The notes: a model not told the origin generated them from the letters alone. A stretch of DNA of 61,484 bases from a virus (IMGVR_UViG_3300023049_000209:1-61484); one strand, 5' to 3'; counted from the stretch's first letter, positions 16,151 to 25,875 are shown. Program-made: numbers and translations.

Positions 16151-16648
16151 ATGGATTTTAAATCAATTGCAGATATTAAAAAAGAATCACCAAATGGACT
16201 ATTTGACCTATCAACACCTAACCTAACATATAGGTCAGATGTTAATTTAAACAGTTATACGGTTGACCAAGGTGATATTATGAGAATTGATATAATATTT
16301 CAAAAAATATATGGACTTGAAGCCAACGAAGTTGGTATGAGTTTAGAAAACATAGATATCATATTATTTATAAACGGTATCGATAATCCACTTAATATAA
16401 TTAAGGGACAAGTAATACTTTACCCATCTTTAGATGATATGGAAAAATTTAGAAAAACAGAAGAACAAATAGACCAAAGCAGACTATCAATTAAAGAGAA
16501 GCTGATAGTTCCTAATAAAAGCACTAAAAAAGACAAAAATAGACTTAGATATATTGAACAAGACTATTCCCTCCCACCAGTTGTTTTAAGGACTCCTAAA
16601 GCACCCGTTAGGTTAGATGGTAGCAGAATGTCAGTTGGTGGATTATAA
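16151..16648 (+). CDS. baseplate wedge protein (gp53-like, tentative)
   Basis: A 165-residue protein. I used the ATG at 16151 (MDFKSIADIKKES), 13 bp after the upstream stop, rather than an earlier in-frame start inside the preceding gene. The middle (IDIIFQKIYGLEANEVGMSL then DIILFINGIDNPLNIIKGQ then ILYPSLDDM) fits the LysM-like pattern of T4 gp53-type wedge proteins. The C-terminus is basic and proline-rich. Context inside the baseplate cluster supports a wedge role. Confidence 0.5.
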   Translation: MDFKSIADIKKESPNGLFDLSTPNLTYRSDVNLNSYTVDQGDIMRIDIIFQKIYGLEANEVGMSLENIDIILFINGIDNPLNIIKGQVILYPSLDDMEKFRKTEEQIDQSRLSIKEKLIVPNKSTKKDKNRLRYIEQDYSLPPVVLRTPKAPVRLDGSRMSVGGL

Positions 16649-16665
16649 TTGAAATAAAGACAAAT

Positions 16666-16794
16666 ATGGAAGAAGATGAACAAGTAAATCCAAAGATAAA
16701 GTTAGAGGTTATAAAACCAGAAAATGTGAATATTAGGGTCAGAGAAGATATGCCTCCCATAACCGTGTTTATTGGAAATAATACTAACACTTAG
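16666..16794 (+). CDS. small hypothetical protein in the baseplate cluster
   Basis: A 42-residue frame starting MEEDEQVNPKIKLEV, 17 bp after the wedge gene on the same strand, ending 2 bp before a convergent gene. It reads like a short beta-strand peptide (VNIRVREDMPPITVFIG). Probably translated with the wedge gene; function unknown. Confidence 0.5.
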   Translation: MEEDEQVNPKIKLEVIKPENVNIRVREDMPPITVFIGNNTNT

Positions 16795-16796
16795 AT

Positions 16797-17039
16797 TTAT
16801 AACCCACCATCCGTGATGATCCAATTATAAGTATTGAGCATTATATCTTTCCCTGTTTGTCCTGAACTGTTATATTTTATTCCTTCTGCACCAATTTTCA
16901 AATTATGTATATATGCTAGATAATATGGTATAGAATAAACTATCACAGATTGTGTAACACCACCAATTATTACTTCCTCCTGATCAATTGGTCTTCTCTC
17001 ATTATATGAAATGCTAATATTGTGTTCTGTGGGAATCAT
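16797..17039 (-). CDS. hypothetical protein in the baseplate cluster
   Basis: An 80-residue protein starting MIPTEHNISISYNERRP, beta-rich (EEVIIGGVTQSVIVYSIPYY). It lies downstream of the gp5-like gene on the same strand. Small baseplate or spike-tip accessory proteins occur at this place in T4-type clusters, but no family is recognised here. Confidence 0.55.
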   Translation of the reverse strand: MIPTEHNISISYNERRPIDQEEVIIGGVTQSVIVYSIPYYLAYIHNLKIGAEGIKYNSSGQTGKDIMLNTYNWIITDGGL

Positions 17040-17087
17040 AAGTAGTATATTATTTTACTTATGTATTAAATATAAAAATCAAATAAA

Positions 17088-17897
17088 CTAAACATTAAAT
17101 TCATCTCTTGGACCATCTTTAGGTTTGTTATTATCGTCTTTTATATCGGTTAAGTTATTTTCTTCTTGTGATGAAGTCCAGGCATCTCCATATTGTGCCT
17201 CATCTTCTCTATTATTATTAGCAACTGTCCTCACACCATTGTTATCAACAACATTAACATTATGTGATAAAAATTTTAAATCTTTTGTTGCTTTAAACTC
17301 AAGTATTAACTTTACCAATGCAGGATTAGCCATTGTTGGCCCACCAGCATTATATAAACCACCATTTTGTAATGTGTCTAAAAATTTACCTAACCAATCT
17401 ATGAAGTAGTTACCAAGTATTGCTTGTTGGTCAGCAGACTCATCTCCTAGATTTAAATTAGCATTATTATCTTTTAAGTTTAAGTTTATAGAATCACTTT
17501 TTATATTAAGATTGTTATATTTATAATCTAGCTTTAAACCTTCTGTATCGTTTATATAGAACTGTGTCTTATGGTCAAAAATAATTGACTTCATAGACTT
17601 ATAATCAGAGATATCCATTGAAGCTAGCTTCTTCTCCAAATTGACATTATAATGGTCTGCATAGATATATTCTGGACTATTCTCATTACCTTGATCAAAT
17701 GTAACCACCATCACTTTGCCTATTTCTGGTAAATTAAATTCATTGCCATTTAAATCCTTCCAAGGATTTGCCCAAGGGATATCTTCGGTTAATATACCTT
17801 CATAGACATCCATGACTCTTATTTTCAACCTACCTAGCTTCTTAGGATCAGCATTATCTTCTACTACACCTACATACGTTTTACTCTTATCTGCCAT
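17088..17897 (-). CDS. baseplate central spike protein, gp5-type OB fold
   Basis: A 269-residue protein. The first 100 residues form the OB-fold domain of gp5/VgrG-type spikes: YVGVVEDNADPKKLGRLKIRV at about 8-28, DIPWANPW at about 40, and GKVMVVTFDQGNENSPEYIY at about 62-81. A beta-repeat-like region follows (about 115-155, Asn/Leu/Lys-rich, LNLKDNNANLNLGD), then a helical segment and an acidic tail. There is no lysozyme domain as in T4 gp5; the cell-wall hydrolase is instead in the hub protein at 19805. Confidence 0.75.
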   Translation of the reverse strand: MADKSKTYVGVVEDNADPKKLGRLKIRVMDVYEGILTEDIPWANPWKDLNGNEFNLPEIGKVMVVTFDQGNENSPEYIYADHYNVNLEKKLASMDISDYKSMKSIIFDHKTQFYINDTEGLKLDYKYNNLNIKSDSINLNLKDNNANLNLGDESADQQAILGNYFIDWLGKFLDTLQNGGLYNAGGPTMANPALVKLILEFKATKDLKFLSHNVNVVDNNGVRTVANNNREDEAQYGDAWTSSQEENNLTDIKDDNNKPKDGPRDEFNV

Positions 17898-17909
17898 ATT
17901 ATATTTTTT

Positions 17910-19763
17910 TTATCTTGGTGAAAATGGATTCCCACCTATTATACCACCACCACCTAAAGCACCACCTGCTGCATTACCTAAAAAGTTTATTAAATCCCCT
18001 CTAACGTCATAGAATATCCTTTCCCCAGCACTTAATGGTCTATCTGTATAAACATTTCTAGGTGGTCTTACGCCAACTATTCCATTTGCAGTTATTATTT
18101 TATTTAAAGTTCTATTAAGTATAGCAGTTCTAGTATTTACAAAAGTTTGTAACTCTCTAGTTGCTGACCTAATGGCAACATCCTCAAGTCTGTTCTTTAG
18201 TCTTTTTCCAAAAGATGTACTTTGTCTTTTAAAAGATTCAAGATTATCTAAATCCTCTGGATTGAAAGTTCTTTCTGTTCTACCATTTTCTGGTCTAGAT
18301 AATAAGAACCTACCATCTGTTCCAGTTTTGTTATATGTATTTTCATCAGTAGTATAGAAATTAGGAACAGAAGATAATATACTATTACCACCTGCCGCTG
18401 TTGTAGCACCTTTATTACCAACTTTCCAAATAGCACCACCATCATAACCAACATATTGTCCATCTCCATTTGGTGTTGGCATAAATCTTTCTAATTTATT
18501 AGAAGTGTATTTATAGTCAAACTGTATACTATATGAATCATAAACTGATGGTGTTTGTGTCATATCAATATCATTGGGGTGTGGCATCCCATTAAAGTAT
18601 AACTGACAATCTCTAAGAGAATAAACTTGCCTAGATACATTATCTTTTACTATTTCTAGCTGAGGTGGTGTTCCTTCTTGCACACTGTTAAGTGTTTTCT
18701 TAACACGCTTAAAATTTCTTATTTCAGATACTATTATATCACAATTAAACCTAAGTAAATTCTCTGGTATAATGCCCTTTCCATTAGGTTTAGACCAATA
18801 TAACAACTTGTATAGATGTGCAAGTGTGGTAACACTCTGGCTTGTATCTTCTAAGAAATCTAAGGTTATTACATCCTTATTATAATCTACTAAATATTTC
18901 TTTTCAGTAGCTGTGTTTCTCTCTGCTAAGTTCCCTAAGCCACCTACTTTTTTTAGATAATATGCCATGTATGCAGCTTTACCAGGTTGTGTTATTCCTA
19001 TTCCTTGTCCAGTTTGTAATTCTGGTGATGATGAATTTCTAGATTTGGAAATACTAGCATTATCGGTCTCTCTCTCTAATACAGTCCCCCTTGTTTTGAA
19101 GAACTTAGTAAACTGTTTTTTGAAATCTTCATAGACTGGTCTTCTTGCTGCTATTTCACTAACACCTGAATAATTATTTAAAAAATCATCTATTGCACCA
19201 TTAAGTAAAGGAGAAGATATATCATCTATTATCACTTCAAAGCCATATATAATAGGATCATTGTTTTCAAAAGATGTACCAGGTGATGAACCAAGCACAC
19301 CACTCTCCCCATTTATAACTTGAAGTCCATGTTTAAAATAATCTGTTGTATTGTCATTAAATATAGCATAGAAATCCCTAGTTGAATATGGACTATCTAC
19401 AAGGGAATCATCAGATTTTGGTATTCTTATACTTTTTTTAAACTTATCATGTTCTAGACCATCTACCTCCTTAGCAGGGTTAAGCAAATGTCCTCGCCAA
19501 TCTTTATATTCGTAGTTACCAAATCTATTTATACGTCCTTCACCATCTGCACCACCTTCACCTTCTTTGTTAATAGGTTCTATTTTTGCAGAAGGAAGGA
19601 ATCCCTTTGTTTGTCTATTAGAATTTAATCCCAAAATAGGTTGGTACTCGGTCTGTGGCCAAGGATTATTATTAGCACCTATGCCGTACTGTCTTTTCAG
19701 ACCCTCGGCAGTTGCAACTGCTGTATCTCTTAATTTATCTAAAAGGTTTTTATCCTCAGCCAT
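17910..19763 (-). CDS. baseplate/tail structural protein with tube-like domain
   Basis: A 617-residue virion protein. The middle (about residues 330-425: LRFNCDIIVSEIRNFKRV, SLRDCQLYFNG, DSYSIQFDYKY) has the strand pattern of a tail-tube-like domain. The N-terminal 100 residues are extended, and the C-terminus is basic and then Gly-rich (AAGGALGGGGIIGG). It lies 12 bp upstream of the spike gene and downstream of the hub gene on one strand, so it is probably a hub-to-tube adaptor. The exact T4 counterpart is unclear. Confidence 0.55.
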   Translation of the reverse strand: MAEDKNLLDKLRDTAVATAEGLKRQYGIGANNNPWPQTEYQPILGLNSNRQTKGFLPSAKIEPINKEGEGGADGEGRINRFGNYEYKDWRGHLLNPAKEVDGLEHDKFKKSIRIPKSDDSLVDSPYSTRDFYAIFNDNTTDYFKHGLQVINGESGVLGSSPGTSFENNDPIIYGFEVIIDDISSPLLNGAIDDFLNNYSGVSEIAARRPVYEDFKKQFTKFFKTRGTVLERETDNASISKSRNSSSPELQTGQGIGITQPGKAAYMAYYLKKVGGLGNLAERNTATEKKYLVDYNKDVITLDFLEDTSQSVTTLAHLYKLLYWSKPNGKGIIPENLLRFNCDIIVSEIRNFKRVKKTLNSVQEGTPPQLEIVKDNVSRQVYSLRDCQLYFNGMPHPNDIDMTQTPSVYDSYSIQFDYKYTSNKLERFMPTPNGDGQYVGYDGGAIWKVGNKGATTAAGGNSILSSVPNFYTTDENTYNKTGTDGRFLLSRPENGRTERTFNPEDLDNLESFKRQSTSFGKRLKNRLEDVAIRSATRELQTFVNTRTAILNRTLNKIITANGIVGVRPPRNVYTDRPLSAGERIFYDVRGDLINFLGNAAGGALGGGGIIGGNPFSPR

Positions 19764-19804
19764 CAGTATTAAATATTTTCCTTATATATAAAATATTATC
19801 AATC

Positions 19805-22222
19805 CTAGCTTAATCTATCTAAGCCCAAATCACTAAAAAATAAATTTGAGTCGTTGGCAGCTAGTTTAGAGTAAGGACCACCTTGTGAACTATTTATTAA
19901 GTTTGGTAAATAATCAAAATGCCACTCTTCACTTCTAACAGATCTAACAAATCCATACTTCCATGAGTTTTTAATTAACCAAGAATATAAAGATTCATTT
20001 AATGTATTCTTTGTTCTACTACCAGTATTTAAGTCTAAACTTATACCATTTCCATGTTTAGAAGTATATGGCTTTGCGGCTAAGTTAAATCCAGGTTTTC
20101 TAGCTACCCAGTTATCATATAGGTATTTCTGTGAACTAGCTCTAACTAAGACACCATTATTTGACTTCGTGTTTATAGTATCTATCGGTGATCTAAATCC
20201 AGAATTAACACTAAGTAATATACCATCACTTCGTGCTGCTTCTTTCATATCCAGATACTTACCAACCACTTTTACATTTATAGCACTTCCATCAATCTGA
20301 CAAACCTCTATGTCATTACCTTGGTTATCTACATAACTCCCTTCTATAAAATCTATATTATAATTCCCCTCTGATATAGGTGTTGGACTATTATTTATTT
20401 GGTTAGATTCAGTTTCATAAAGCCTTTGGTCTTCTGGTGGTATAGTAAGTTCTGATTCTTCTTCACCTTGGAATTCTCTCTCTGTGAACTCTTCACCCTC
20501 TGTGAAAGTACCACCACTAAATATAAAATCATCATTTTGTTCTTCTTGTAATTCCAATCCTTCTGTTTGTAAATTATCTAATGGATTTTCATTTATTTCA
20601 GAATTATTTTCAGCAGTATCTTCGGTTTGTTGAGTTTCTTTTTCTTTTAGTGTTTTGCCTAATTCTTTTCTTACAATAGTTAACTTCTGTGTTAAAGTTC
20701 CCCTCTTCCACACAAAAGATATATCCGTGATTAACCACTCACCAGTTAGCCTCTCATTTACAACAACCGTATTTATTGGTGTCTGTTTTTGGTTAATAAA
20801 ATTCACTCTTATTTTTTGATATCTATAAACATTAAAGTTTGGCTGTGGCATATCTAATTCAATTGATATGTTATGTAAGTTCTTAACATTTCTTTCATTC
20901 TGTGAAAGAGCATACATATAGTTTTGGTGGATGTTATCAGTATCTATCTTACCACCATAATCTGTATTATAACTTTGTTTTAATTCTTCTGTATCGTTTG
21001 GTCTTCCCTTTAAAATTATATTATCACTATTATCAGAATTTAAAGAATCTATATCAAATTTTAAGAATTGTTTTGTACTTCTATCATAAACTCTTGAAAT
21101 TGTATAAATACCACTATTTGTTGTCTGATACGTTGAATTATTCCTAAATCTATACTTATTGAAATAGAATCCAGATGCATCAGAACTAGCATCATTTGTT
21201 AGAACTAGTGGTGTTAGTTCCATGTTGCTATCTAATGAAGACAATCCTTGTGTGTTAAGACCTAGGTCATTTTTTATATCTCTATTCCACTCCTTTTCGA
21301 TATCAATGCAGTTATAACACCAATAATAATCATAATAACCTAAAATGAAAGAATTATCTGATATATACGAATGTTTGACTACATTCTTTACAAATTCTGG
21401 TATATTACTACCATTTTTTCTCCAAGTCATTGTATCGTTTGTATTTCCTATGTTTGAATTAAATCCAATACCATTCTCTACTGCTAATTCTTTTAGAACA
21501 TTGAAAGAAGTTCCTTTGTATGACTTGTAGCCTTTTTTATAAAAATTATCTACATCTAAAGTACCAGTAATTGTATATGTACCATTTTTCTTGTTTTCTT
21601 GGTTAAATTGCATTTTAAATCTAAGATGTATAGATTTTAAAATATCAGAGCCAGAATTTATAAAAAGTTCAAATTTAGTATCATTTAATGGCATACTATC
21701 TTGCGTACCTATGAATCCAAGTGTGTCTATTATAATTGCTCTACACCTTGGGATATTATTCTCATAATATAAATACAATGATTTTATATCTGATACTCTC
21801 ATCTGAACACCATTATACCAAAGAAATGGTGTAAATCCCAGACTAGTCAAAAGTTCGCTATTATCTCCCTCATTAGGACTAGCATCAAATTGCATAGCTT
21901 TTAAATCTAGAGTAGGTTCTTTTATTTGGCTTATAATAGGTCTAGACCCTTCTAATGCTTCTTGTTCTTCTTCTCCTTCTTCACTCTGTTCGATTGGATT
22001 ATCTTGTGGGATAAAATCTTCCTCTGGTGATACATTTATTTCTACTTCAGCACTTTCGACATTTATGTTATCTGGTGTTATAGTTAGTATATATGATCCA
22101 GCTTCAGTAAATTGTATTCCATTAAAGTCAGCCCTACCATTTATTGATTGGATTTCAGTGACACCAACTATATCACCAGGACCACTTTTTACCGATAGTG
22201 TTAACTTTGTATTTACAGACAT
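19805..22222 (-). CDS. baseplate hub protein with C-terminal M15 peptidase
   Basis: An 805-residue protein. Residues about 1-70 look like an Ig-like beta domain. Residues about 110-530 resemble a gp27/late-control-D-type hub (beta-barrel and tube-like domains). An acidic Glu-rich linker lies at about 535-620. The last 140 residues carry an M15 D-Ala-D-Ala peptidase signature: SGFRSP, SKHGNGISLDL (zinc His and Asp) and EEWHFDY (catalytic Glu, zinc His). It likely cuts peptidoglycan cross-links during tail penetration, replacing the lysozyme of T4 gp5. It heads the minus-strand hub operon. Confidence 0.75.
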   Translation of the reverse strand: MSVNTKLTLSVKSGPGDIVGVTEIQSINGRADFNGIQFTEAGSYILTITPDNINVESAEVEINVSPEEDFIPQDNPIEQSEEGEEEQEALEGSRPIISQIKEPTLDLKAMQFDASPNEGDNSELLTSLGFTPFLWYNGVQMRVSDIKSLYLYYENNIPRCRAIIIDTLGFIGTQDSMPLNDTKFELFINSGSDILKSIHLRFKMQFNQENKKNGTYTITGTLDVDNFYKKGYKSYKGTSFNVLKELAVENGIGFNSNIGNTNDTMTWRKNGSNIPEFVKNVVKHSYISDNSFILGYYDYYWCYNCIDIEKEWNRDIKNDLGLNTQGLSSLDSNMELTPLVLTNDASSDASGFYFNKYRFRNNSTYQTTNSGIYTISRVYDRSTKQFLKFDIDSLNSDNSDNIILKGRPNDTEELKQSYNTDYGGKIDTDNIHQNYMYALSQNERNVKNLHNISIELDMPQPNFNVYRYQKIRVNFINQKQTPINTVVVNERLTGEWLITDISFVWKRGTLTQKLTIVRKELGKTLKEKETQQTEDTAENNSEINENPLDNLQTEGLELQEEQNDDFIFSGGTFTEGEEFTEREFQGEEESELTIPPEDQRLYETESNQINNSPTPISEGNYNIDFIEGSYVDNQGNDIEVCQIDGSAINVKVVGKYLDMKEAARSDGILLSVNSGFRSPIDTINTKSNNGVLVRASSQKYLYDNWVARKPGFNLAAKPYTSKHGNGISLDLNTGSRTKNTLNESLYSWLIKNSWKYGFVRSVRSEEWHFDYLPNLINSSQGGPYSKLAANDSNLFFSDLGLDRLS

Positions 22223-22260
22223 ATAGTATATATTTTTACAAGAACGTTCTCATTAAATCC

Positions 22261-23871
22261 TTACAAATTTATTTTTATAAACTTATAAGGATATTTTCTT
22301 TTGTCATAGAAACCTTGGCGTTCTTTAAAGTGTTTCCATAATATATTATTAAAACTATTGCTATCAAATACATCAACCAAGTCAAAGATAGTTGCTACCT
22401 TTTTTTCATCATGTAACCTTAACGCTCTACCAATAGATTGTATAATAACTTGTTCAGATTTAAACGAGTCTATAAACAATATATTAAAAATAGCATTTAT
22501 AGAGACACCAGTGCTCAATGTTCCATAGCTTGCAACTAAGACCTTAGTTTTCCCATCTGTGTTTTCCATTTCTTTTTTAATCCTTTCCCTATCTTTGCCA
22601 CTAACACCACCATCAATATAATAGAACTCTTTGTCTGGTAGGCTTTCTCTTAATTCCTTTAAGACAGTATTTCCATATTCTATTGTATGGAATAACACTA
22701 ATGTGTTGTTATCACACTTATTAACTATTTTCTTTATTAAATTAAGTCTTTTATCAGATATGTGTATATAATCCTTTTCTATGCCTAATGCTTCTTTACC
22801 CATTCCAGCCTTACGTATTTGTTTAACTTTATCACCAAATTCTGGATCATTATGATTCATTATAACTGCCTTTATTTGCATATCAGATATGATTCCCTTT
22901 TTCTTTAATTCATCTGCTGATACCTCTGTTATTTTTGGACCTAATACAGATTGTATAGTCAATATCTCACAAGTATCCTCTTCTGGGAATGTACCAGATA
23001 CACCAAATCTAGAGTATGCAGTACCAAATGTCCTTTTGAGTATTTTAGTCAGTGACTTCGATTTTGCACCATGTGCCTCATCAGTAACAACTGTGTGAAA
23101 TTTTTCGAAGAATGTCTTTGGCCACTTTTCCAAGGATTGATATGTTCCTATATAGACATTGGCATTTTTTTCACCTGAATGTTTTCTAGGTTTATCTGAC
23201 ATAACTTCTTCTACCCTTATATCACATGGTTTGTGTTTTTTATTTAGTATTTCTTCAGAATCTTTCTCTTTCATATCTACTAAATTATTGTCACCAAAAT
23301 TATATTCTATAAAATTATCATAGAACTGGGTAACTAATGTTATAGAAGGTACTATTATTAGAAATTTAGCATCCTTTTTTATATTTTTCAAAGTATAGAA
23401 TAAAACTATTGATATTATAAGTGATTTACCACCAGATGTGGCAACTTCTGCCATACAATATCTGTTTTTAAGTATCTTATATGCTGACTGAATTTGGTGT
23501 TCATATGGCATAAATTTAACCCACTCGCCTTTTTTATTTTTTACTTTGTGTGTCTTAAAAAAGTTATCACAGAATTTAGTAACTTTATCTAATGTAACAT
23601 CTCTGTTTATCGGGAAATCTTCTTTATTATCTACACTAAAAGAAACGCCTATTTCAGAACACCCTCTAAGAGCTTCTTTCCACAGTCCCAAATTTATTTT
23701 ACCATCTCTAAAGTATTTCTGCTTACCATCCCACACACCCATTTTAAATGGTGGCATATACCTATATCCCTTTACGTGTCTTGTTAACCAAATACTCATT
23801 TGGTGGTATTCTATCCTAGATGCTTCTGATACTATTAATTCCTCATTTTCCTTACTATACCTAAATTTCAT
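22261..23871 (-). CDS. uvsW: UvsW-type SF2 DNA/RNA helicase
   Basis: A 536-residue superfamily 2 helicase. The N-terminal domain (about 1-105, including YRYMPPFKMGVWDGKQKYF) is typical of T4 UvsW. Walker A ATSGGKS lies at about 143-149, motif II TDEAHGAKS at about 264-272, motif III SGTFPEED at about 293, and a helicase C domain with the motif VI segment IIQSIGRALR at about 487. T4 UvsW unwinds R-loops and remodels branched DNA, switching origin-dependent to recombination-dependent replication. It is adjacent to the primase and polymerase genes, with its own promoter-like motif. Confidence 0.85.
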   Translation of the reverse strand: MKFRYSKENEELIVSEASRIEYHQMSIWLTRHVKGYRYMPPFKMGVWDGKQKYFRDGKINLGLWKEALRGCSEIGVSFSVDNKEDFPINRDVTLDKVTKFCDNFFKTHKVKNKKGEWVKFMPYEHQIQSAYKILKNRYCMAEVATSGGKSLIISIVLFYTLKNIKKDAKFLIIVPSITLVTQFYDNFIEYNFGDNNLVDMKEKDSEEILNKKHKPCDIRVEEVMSDKPRKHSGEKNANVYIGTYQSLEKWPKTFFEKFHTVVTDEAHGAKSKSLTKILKRTFGTAYSRFGVSGTFPEEDTCEILTIQSVLGPKITEVSADELKKKGIISDMQIKAVIMNHNDPEFGDKVKQIRKAGMGKEALGIEKDYIHISDKRLNLIKKIVNKCDNNTLVLFHTIEYGNTVLKELRESLPDKEFYYIDGGVSGKDRERIKKEMENTDGKTKVLVASYGTLSTGVSINAIFNILFIDSFKSEQVIIQSIGRALRLHDEKKVATIFDLVDVFDSNSFNNILWKHFKERQGFYDKRKYPYKFIKINL

Positions 23872-23878
23872 ATAATGT

Positions 23879-23888
23879 TATATATTAA
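23879..23888 (-). promoter_or_regulatory. phage promoter motif TTAATATATA
   Basis: A perfect copy 7 nt upstream of the uvsW start at 23871. Confidence 0.5.
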
Positions 23889-23964
23889 ATTAGGTGGTTT
23901 GTTTACTATTTTTAACAAAAAGGGATTTGTATTCTATAATATATACTGAAAAAATAAACTAAAA

Positions 23965-24258
23965 ATGATAAAAGCAATTATTAAATTTTTCAAGAAATTA
24001 TTTGGTATTAAAACAGATAAAAAAGAACCAAGCATTGGAGTGGCACAACCTATTGTGAAAAATCCTAGTAAGCCTTTACAAAAAGTTGAAAAAGTAAAGA
24101 AAAAGACTTTAAAAGATGGTGATTTTAAAAAGAAAAAACCTAATAAGAAGAAAGTCCCTAAGAAAGATGTTAAGAAAGATGTTAAGAAAGATGTTAAAAA
24201 AGTATCAACTAAGAAGACACCTACTAAAAAAGCACCTACTAAAAAAACTAAGAAATAG
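23965..24258 (+). CDS. lysine-rich histone-H1-like protein
   Basis: A 97-residue protein, very Lys-rich. Residues 1-15 (MIKAIIKFFKKLFGI) form an ideal amphipathic helix. Residues about 40-97 are low-complexity Lys/Thr/Pro with KKDVKKDVKKDV and TKKTPTKKAPTKK repeats, as in bacterial histone H1-like proteins. Non-specific DNA binding or compaction is likely. The N-terminal helix could bind a membrane. It is followed by a strong terminator. Confidence 0.65.
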   Translation: MIKAIIKFFKKLFGIKTDKKEPSIGVAQPIVKNPSKPLQKVEKVKKKTLKDGDFKKKKPNKKKVPKKDVKKDVKKDVKKVSTKKTPTKKAPTKKTKK

Positions 24259-24278
24259 GTAAAGGAACAAATATACCA

Positions 24279-24315
24279 GATCCACTTGTTTATGTTAAAA
24301 ACAAGTGGATTTTTA
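24279..24315 (+). terminator. intrinsic terminator
   Basis: A hairpin ATCCACTTGT/ACAAGTGGAT (extended by T-A pairs) followed by a T-run, 21 bp after the H1-like gene. Confidence 0.8.
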
Positions 24316-24338
24316 TTATATAAAAGGGATGTAGATTT

Positions 24339-24348
24339 TTAATATATA
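24339..24348 (+). promoter_or_regulatory. phage promoter motif TTAATATATA
   Basis: A perfect copy 19 nt before the acidic protein gene at 24368 and directly after a terminator, so it opens a new transcription unit. Confidence 0.5.
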
Positions 24349-24367
24349 ATAAAAAATAATTAATTAT

Positions 24368-24676
24368 ATGAAAACTAAAATTGAAATAGGCGATTACTGT
24401 ATCGAAGTTTGTGAAAAAGACGGATTTATTGAGGTAAAGGCAGAAAAAGACGATGAAGTAGTAGAAGAATTTACTATTGAATTGACAGAAGGTGATCAAG
24501 AAGAAGGACAATCACAAGAAGAAGGTGATGATGTTCAAGGCTTTGATGACTTTGAAAAAGAGGATGACTTCGATGAAGAAGGACAGGCTCAAGGAGATGA
24601 TGATGAAGATGATGATGAAGCACAAGAGCTTCCTGCATTAGAATCTTTTGACTCTTTTTCAAAAAGGAAAAAATAA
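24368..24676 (+). CDS. highly acidic protein
   Basis: A 102-residue protein. The first 45 residues form a small beta domain (KTKIEIGDYCIEVCEKDGF). Residues about 46-90 are almost entirely Asp/Glu/Gln/Gly. The end ESFDSFSKRKK repeats the SFxxF peptide seen in other proteins here. Acidic proteins of this size serve as prohead core proteins (gp67) or DNA mimics in T4-type phages; neither can be proved. It lies 5 bp upstream of the HAD-like gene. Confidence 0.65.
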   Translation: MKTKIEIGDYCIEVCEKDGFIEVKAEKDDEVVEEFTIELTEGDQEEGQSQEEGDDVQGFDDFEKEDDFDEEGQAQGDDDEDDDEAQELPALESFDSFSKRKK

Positions 24677-24681
24677 TACCA

Positions 24682-25803
24682 ATGCTCAAAAGCTTTAACC
24701 AATACATATCCGAATCTAGTTCGGATAAATACCTCCTATATTATAGTTTCGATTGGGATGATAACGTATTAGATATGTCAACACCGATACATATGGAAGA
24801 GTTGGTTGATGGTAAATGGGTTGAAAAAAGCATTTCTACATCTTTTTATGCAAATGTTAGAGATGCTTCTGATAAATGGCGATTGTCTAATAACAATCCA
24901 GAGAAAGCCTTTTCTGAATTCAGAGACGATGGACTCAGGGAAGATAATGCTTTTTTATTAGATGTGAAGGAAGCTATTAGTAAAGAAAATTATGGACCAT
25001 CTTGGCAAGACTTTAAAGAGTGTTTGACAAATGGTTCAATTTTTTCTATAATTACTGCAAGAGGACATGAAAGAGAATCCATAATTAAGGGTGTTTCTTG
25101 GATTATAGACAATATACTAACAGAGGAAGAGTTGTACCTAATGTACAATAACTTACTAAAATTTGCATATTTGTTCAATTATGAAAAAGAATATGAGAGA
25201 GTTTTAGTGGGAATACCCACGGAAAACGAATTAGTTAAAAAATATTTAAAGAATTGTGAGTTTATTGGTGTTTCATCACCTTCTAGGGGTGGTATAACCA
25301 CCAATACAGAAGTACTTAAAGGAGAAGCACTTCTAGAGTTTAAGAATAGGATAAATGCATTTTCTGATAGAGTTGGTATAAAGGCTATATTAGGATTTTC
25401 TGATGATGATTTAAAAAATGCCAAACACATAGAAGATTTAATAGCTAACATAACCAAAGAAAAGTTTCCCAATATTATAAAGTATGTTGTTAAGAGAACT
25501 AAAAATCCTGACAATGTTACTAAGACCATTAAAAAGTTTGATGAAGAAATATCAACACCTGGTAAAGAAAGTTCAGTACTATCACTTACACAATTTGGAA
25601 ACATGACTAGTAGGCTTTATCCACAAGGACCAGATAATAGACAAGACGACTTTGCTAATCAACATAACCAACAAACAGAATATTTAGCTAAGTTATCTAA
25701 AGAACTAGTTGATAAAAGAAGAGAACTTAATAAGGAATTTAAAGGAAAGAAATCTCGAAAAAGCATAGATAAGAATAAAAATTCTAAGAAAGAGGGAAAC
25801 TAA
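24682..25803 (+). CDS. HAD-like phosphatase-fold protein with targeting-like N-terminus
   Basis: A 373-residue protein. It starts MLKSFNQYISES, close to the T4 capsid-targeting consensus. HAD motifs follow: FDWDDNVL at about 24-31 (DxD nucleophile), SIITARGHE at about 117 (motif II), and FSDDDLKNAKHIEDLI at about 236 (motif IV). The last 70 residues are basic and low-complexity. The fold points to a phosphatase or a degenerate structural relative. Co-packaging in the head is inferred from the N-terminus only. Confidence 0.65.
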   Translation: MLKSFNQYISESSSDKYLLYYSFDWDDNVLDMSTPIHMEELVDGKWVEKSISTSFYANVRDASDKWRLSNNNPEKAFSEFRDDGLREDNAFLLDVKEAISKENYGPSWQDFKECLTNGSIFSIITARGHERESIIKGVSWIIDNILTEEELYLMYNNLLKFAYLFNYEKEYERVLVGIPTENELVKKYLKNCEFIGVSSPSRGGITTNTEVLKGEALLEFKNRINAFSDRVGIKAILGFSDDDLKNAKHIEDLIANITKEKFPNIIKYVVKRTKNPDNVTKTIKKFDEEISTPGKESSVLSLTQFGNMTSRLYPQGPDNRQDDFANQHNQQTEYLAKLSKELVDKRRELNKEFKGKKSRKSIDKNKNSKKEGN

Positions 25804-25875
25804 TCAACATTATACCAAATTATAGTTAAATGTCAATCATATAGTGAACTTAGTTACATTAAAACTATATATATA

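Noticed and set aside
24474-24707. Antisense Leu/His-rich frame opposite the acidic protein
   Set aside because: It is a composition shadow of the Asp/Glu-coding repeats.
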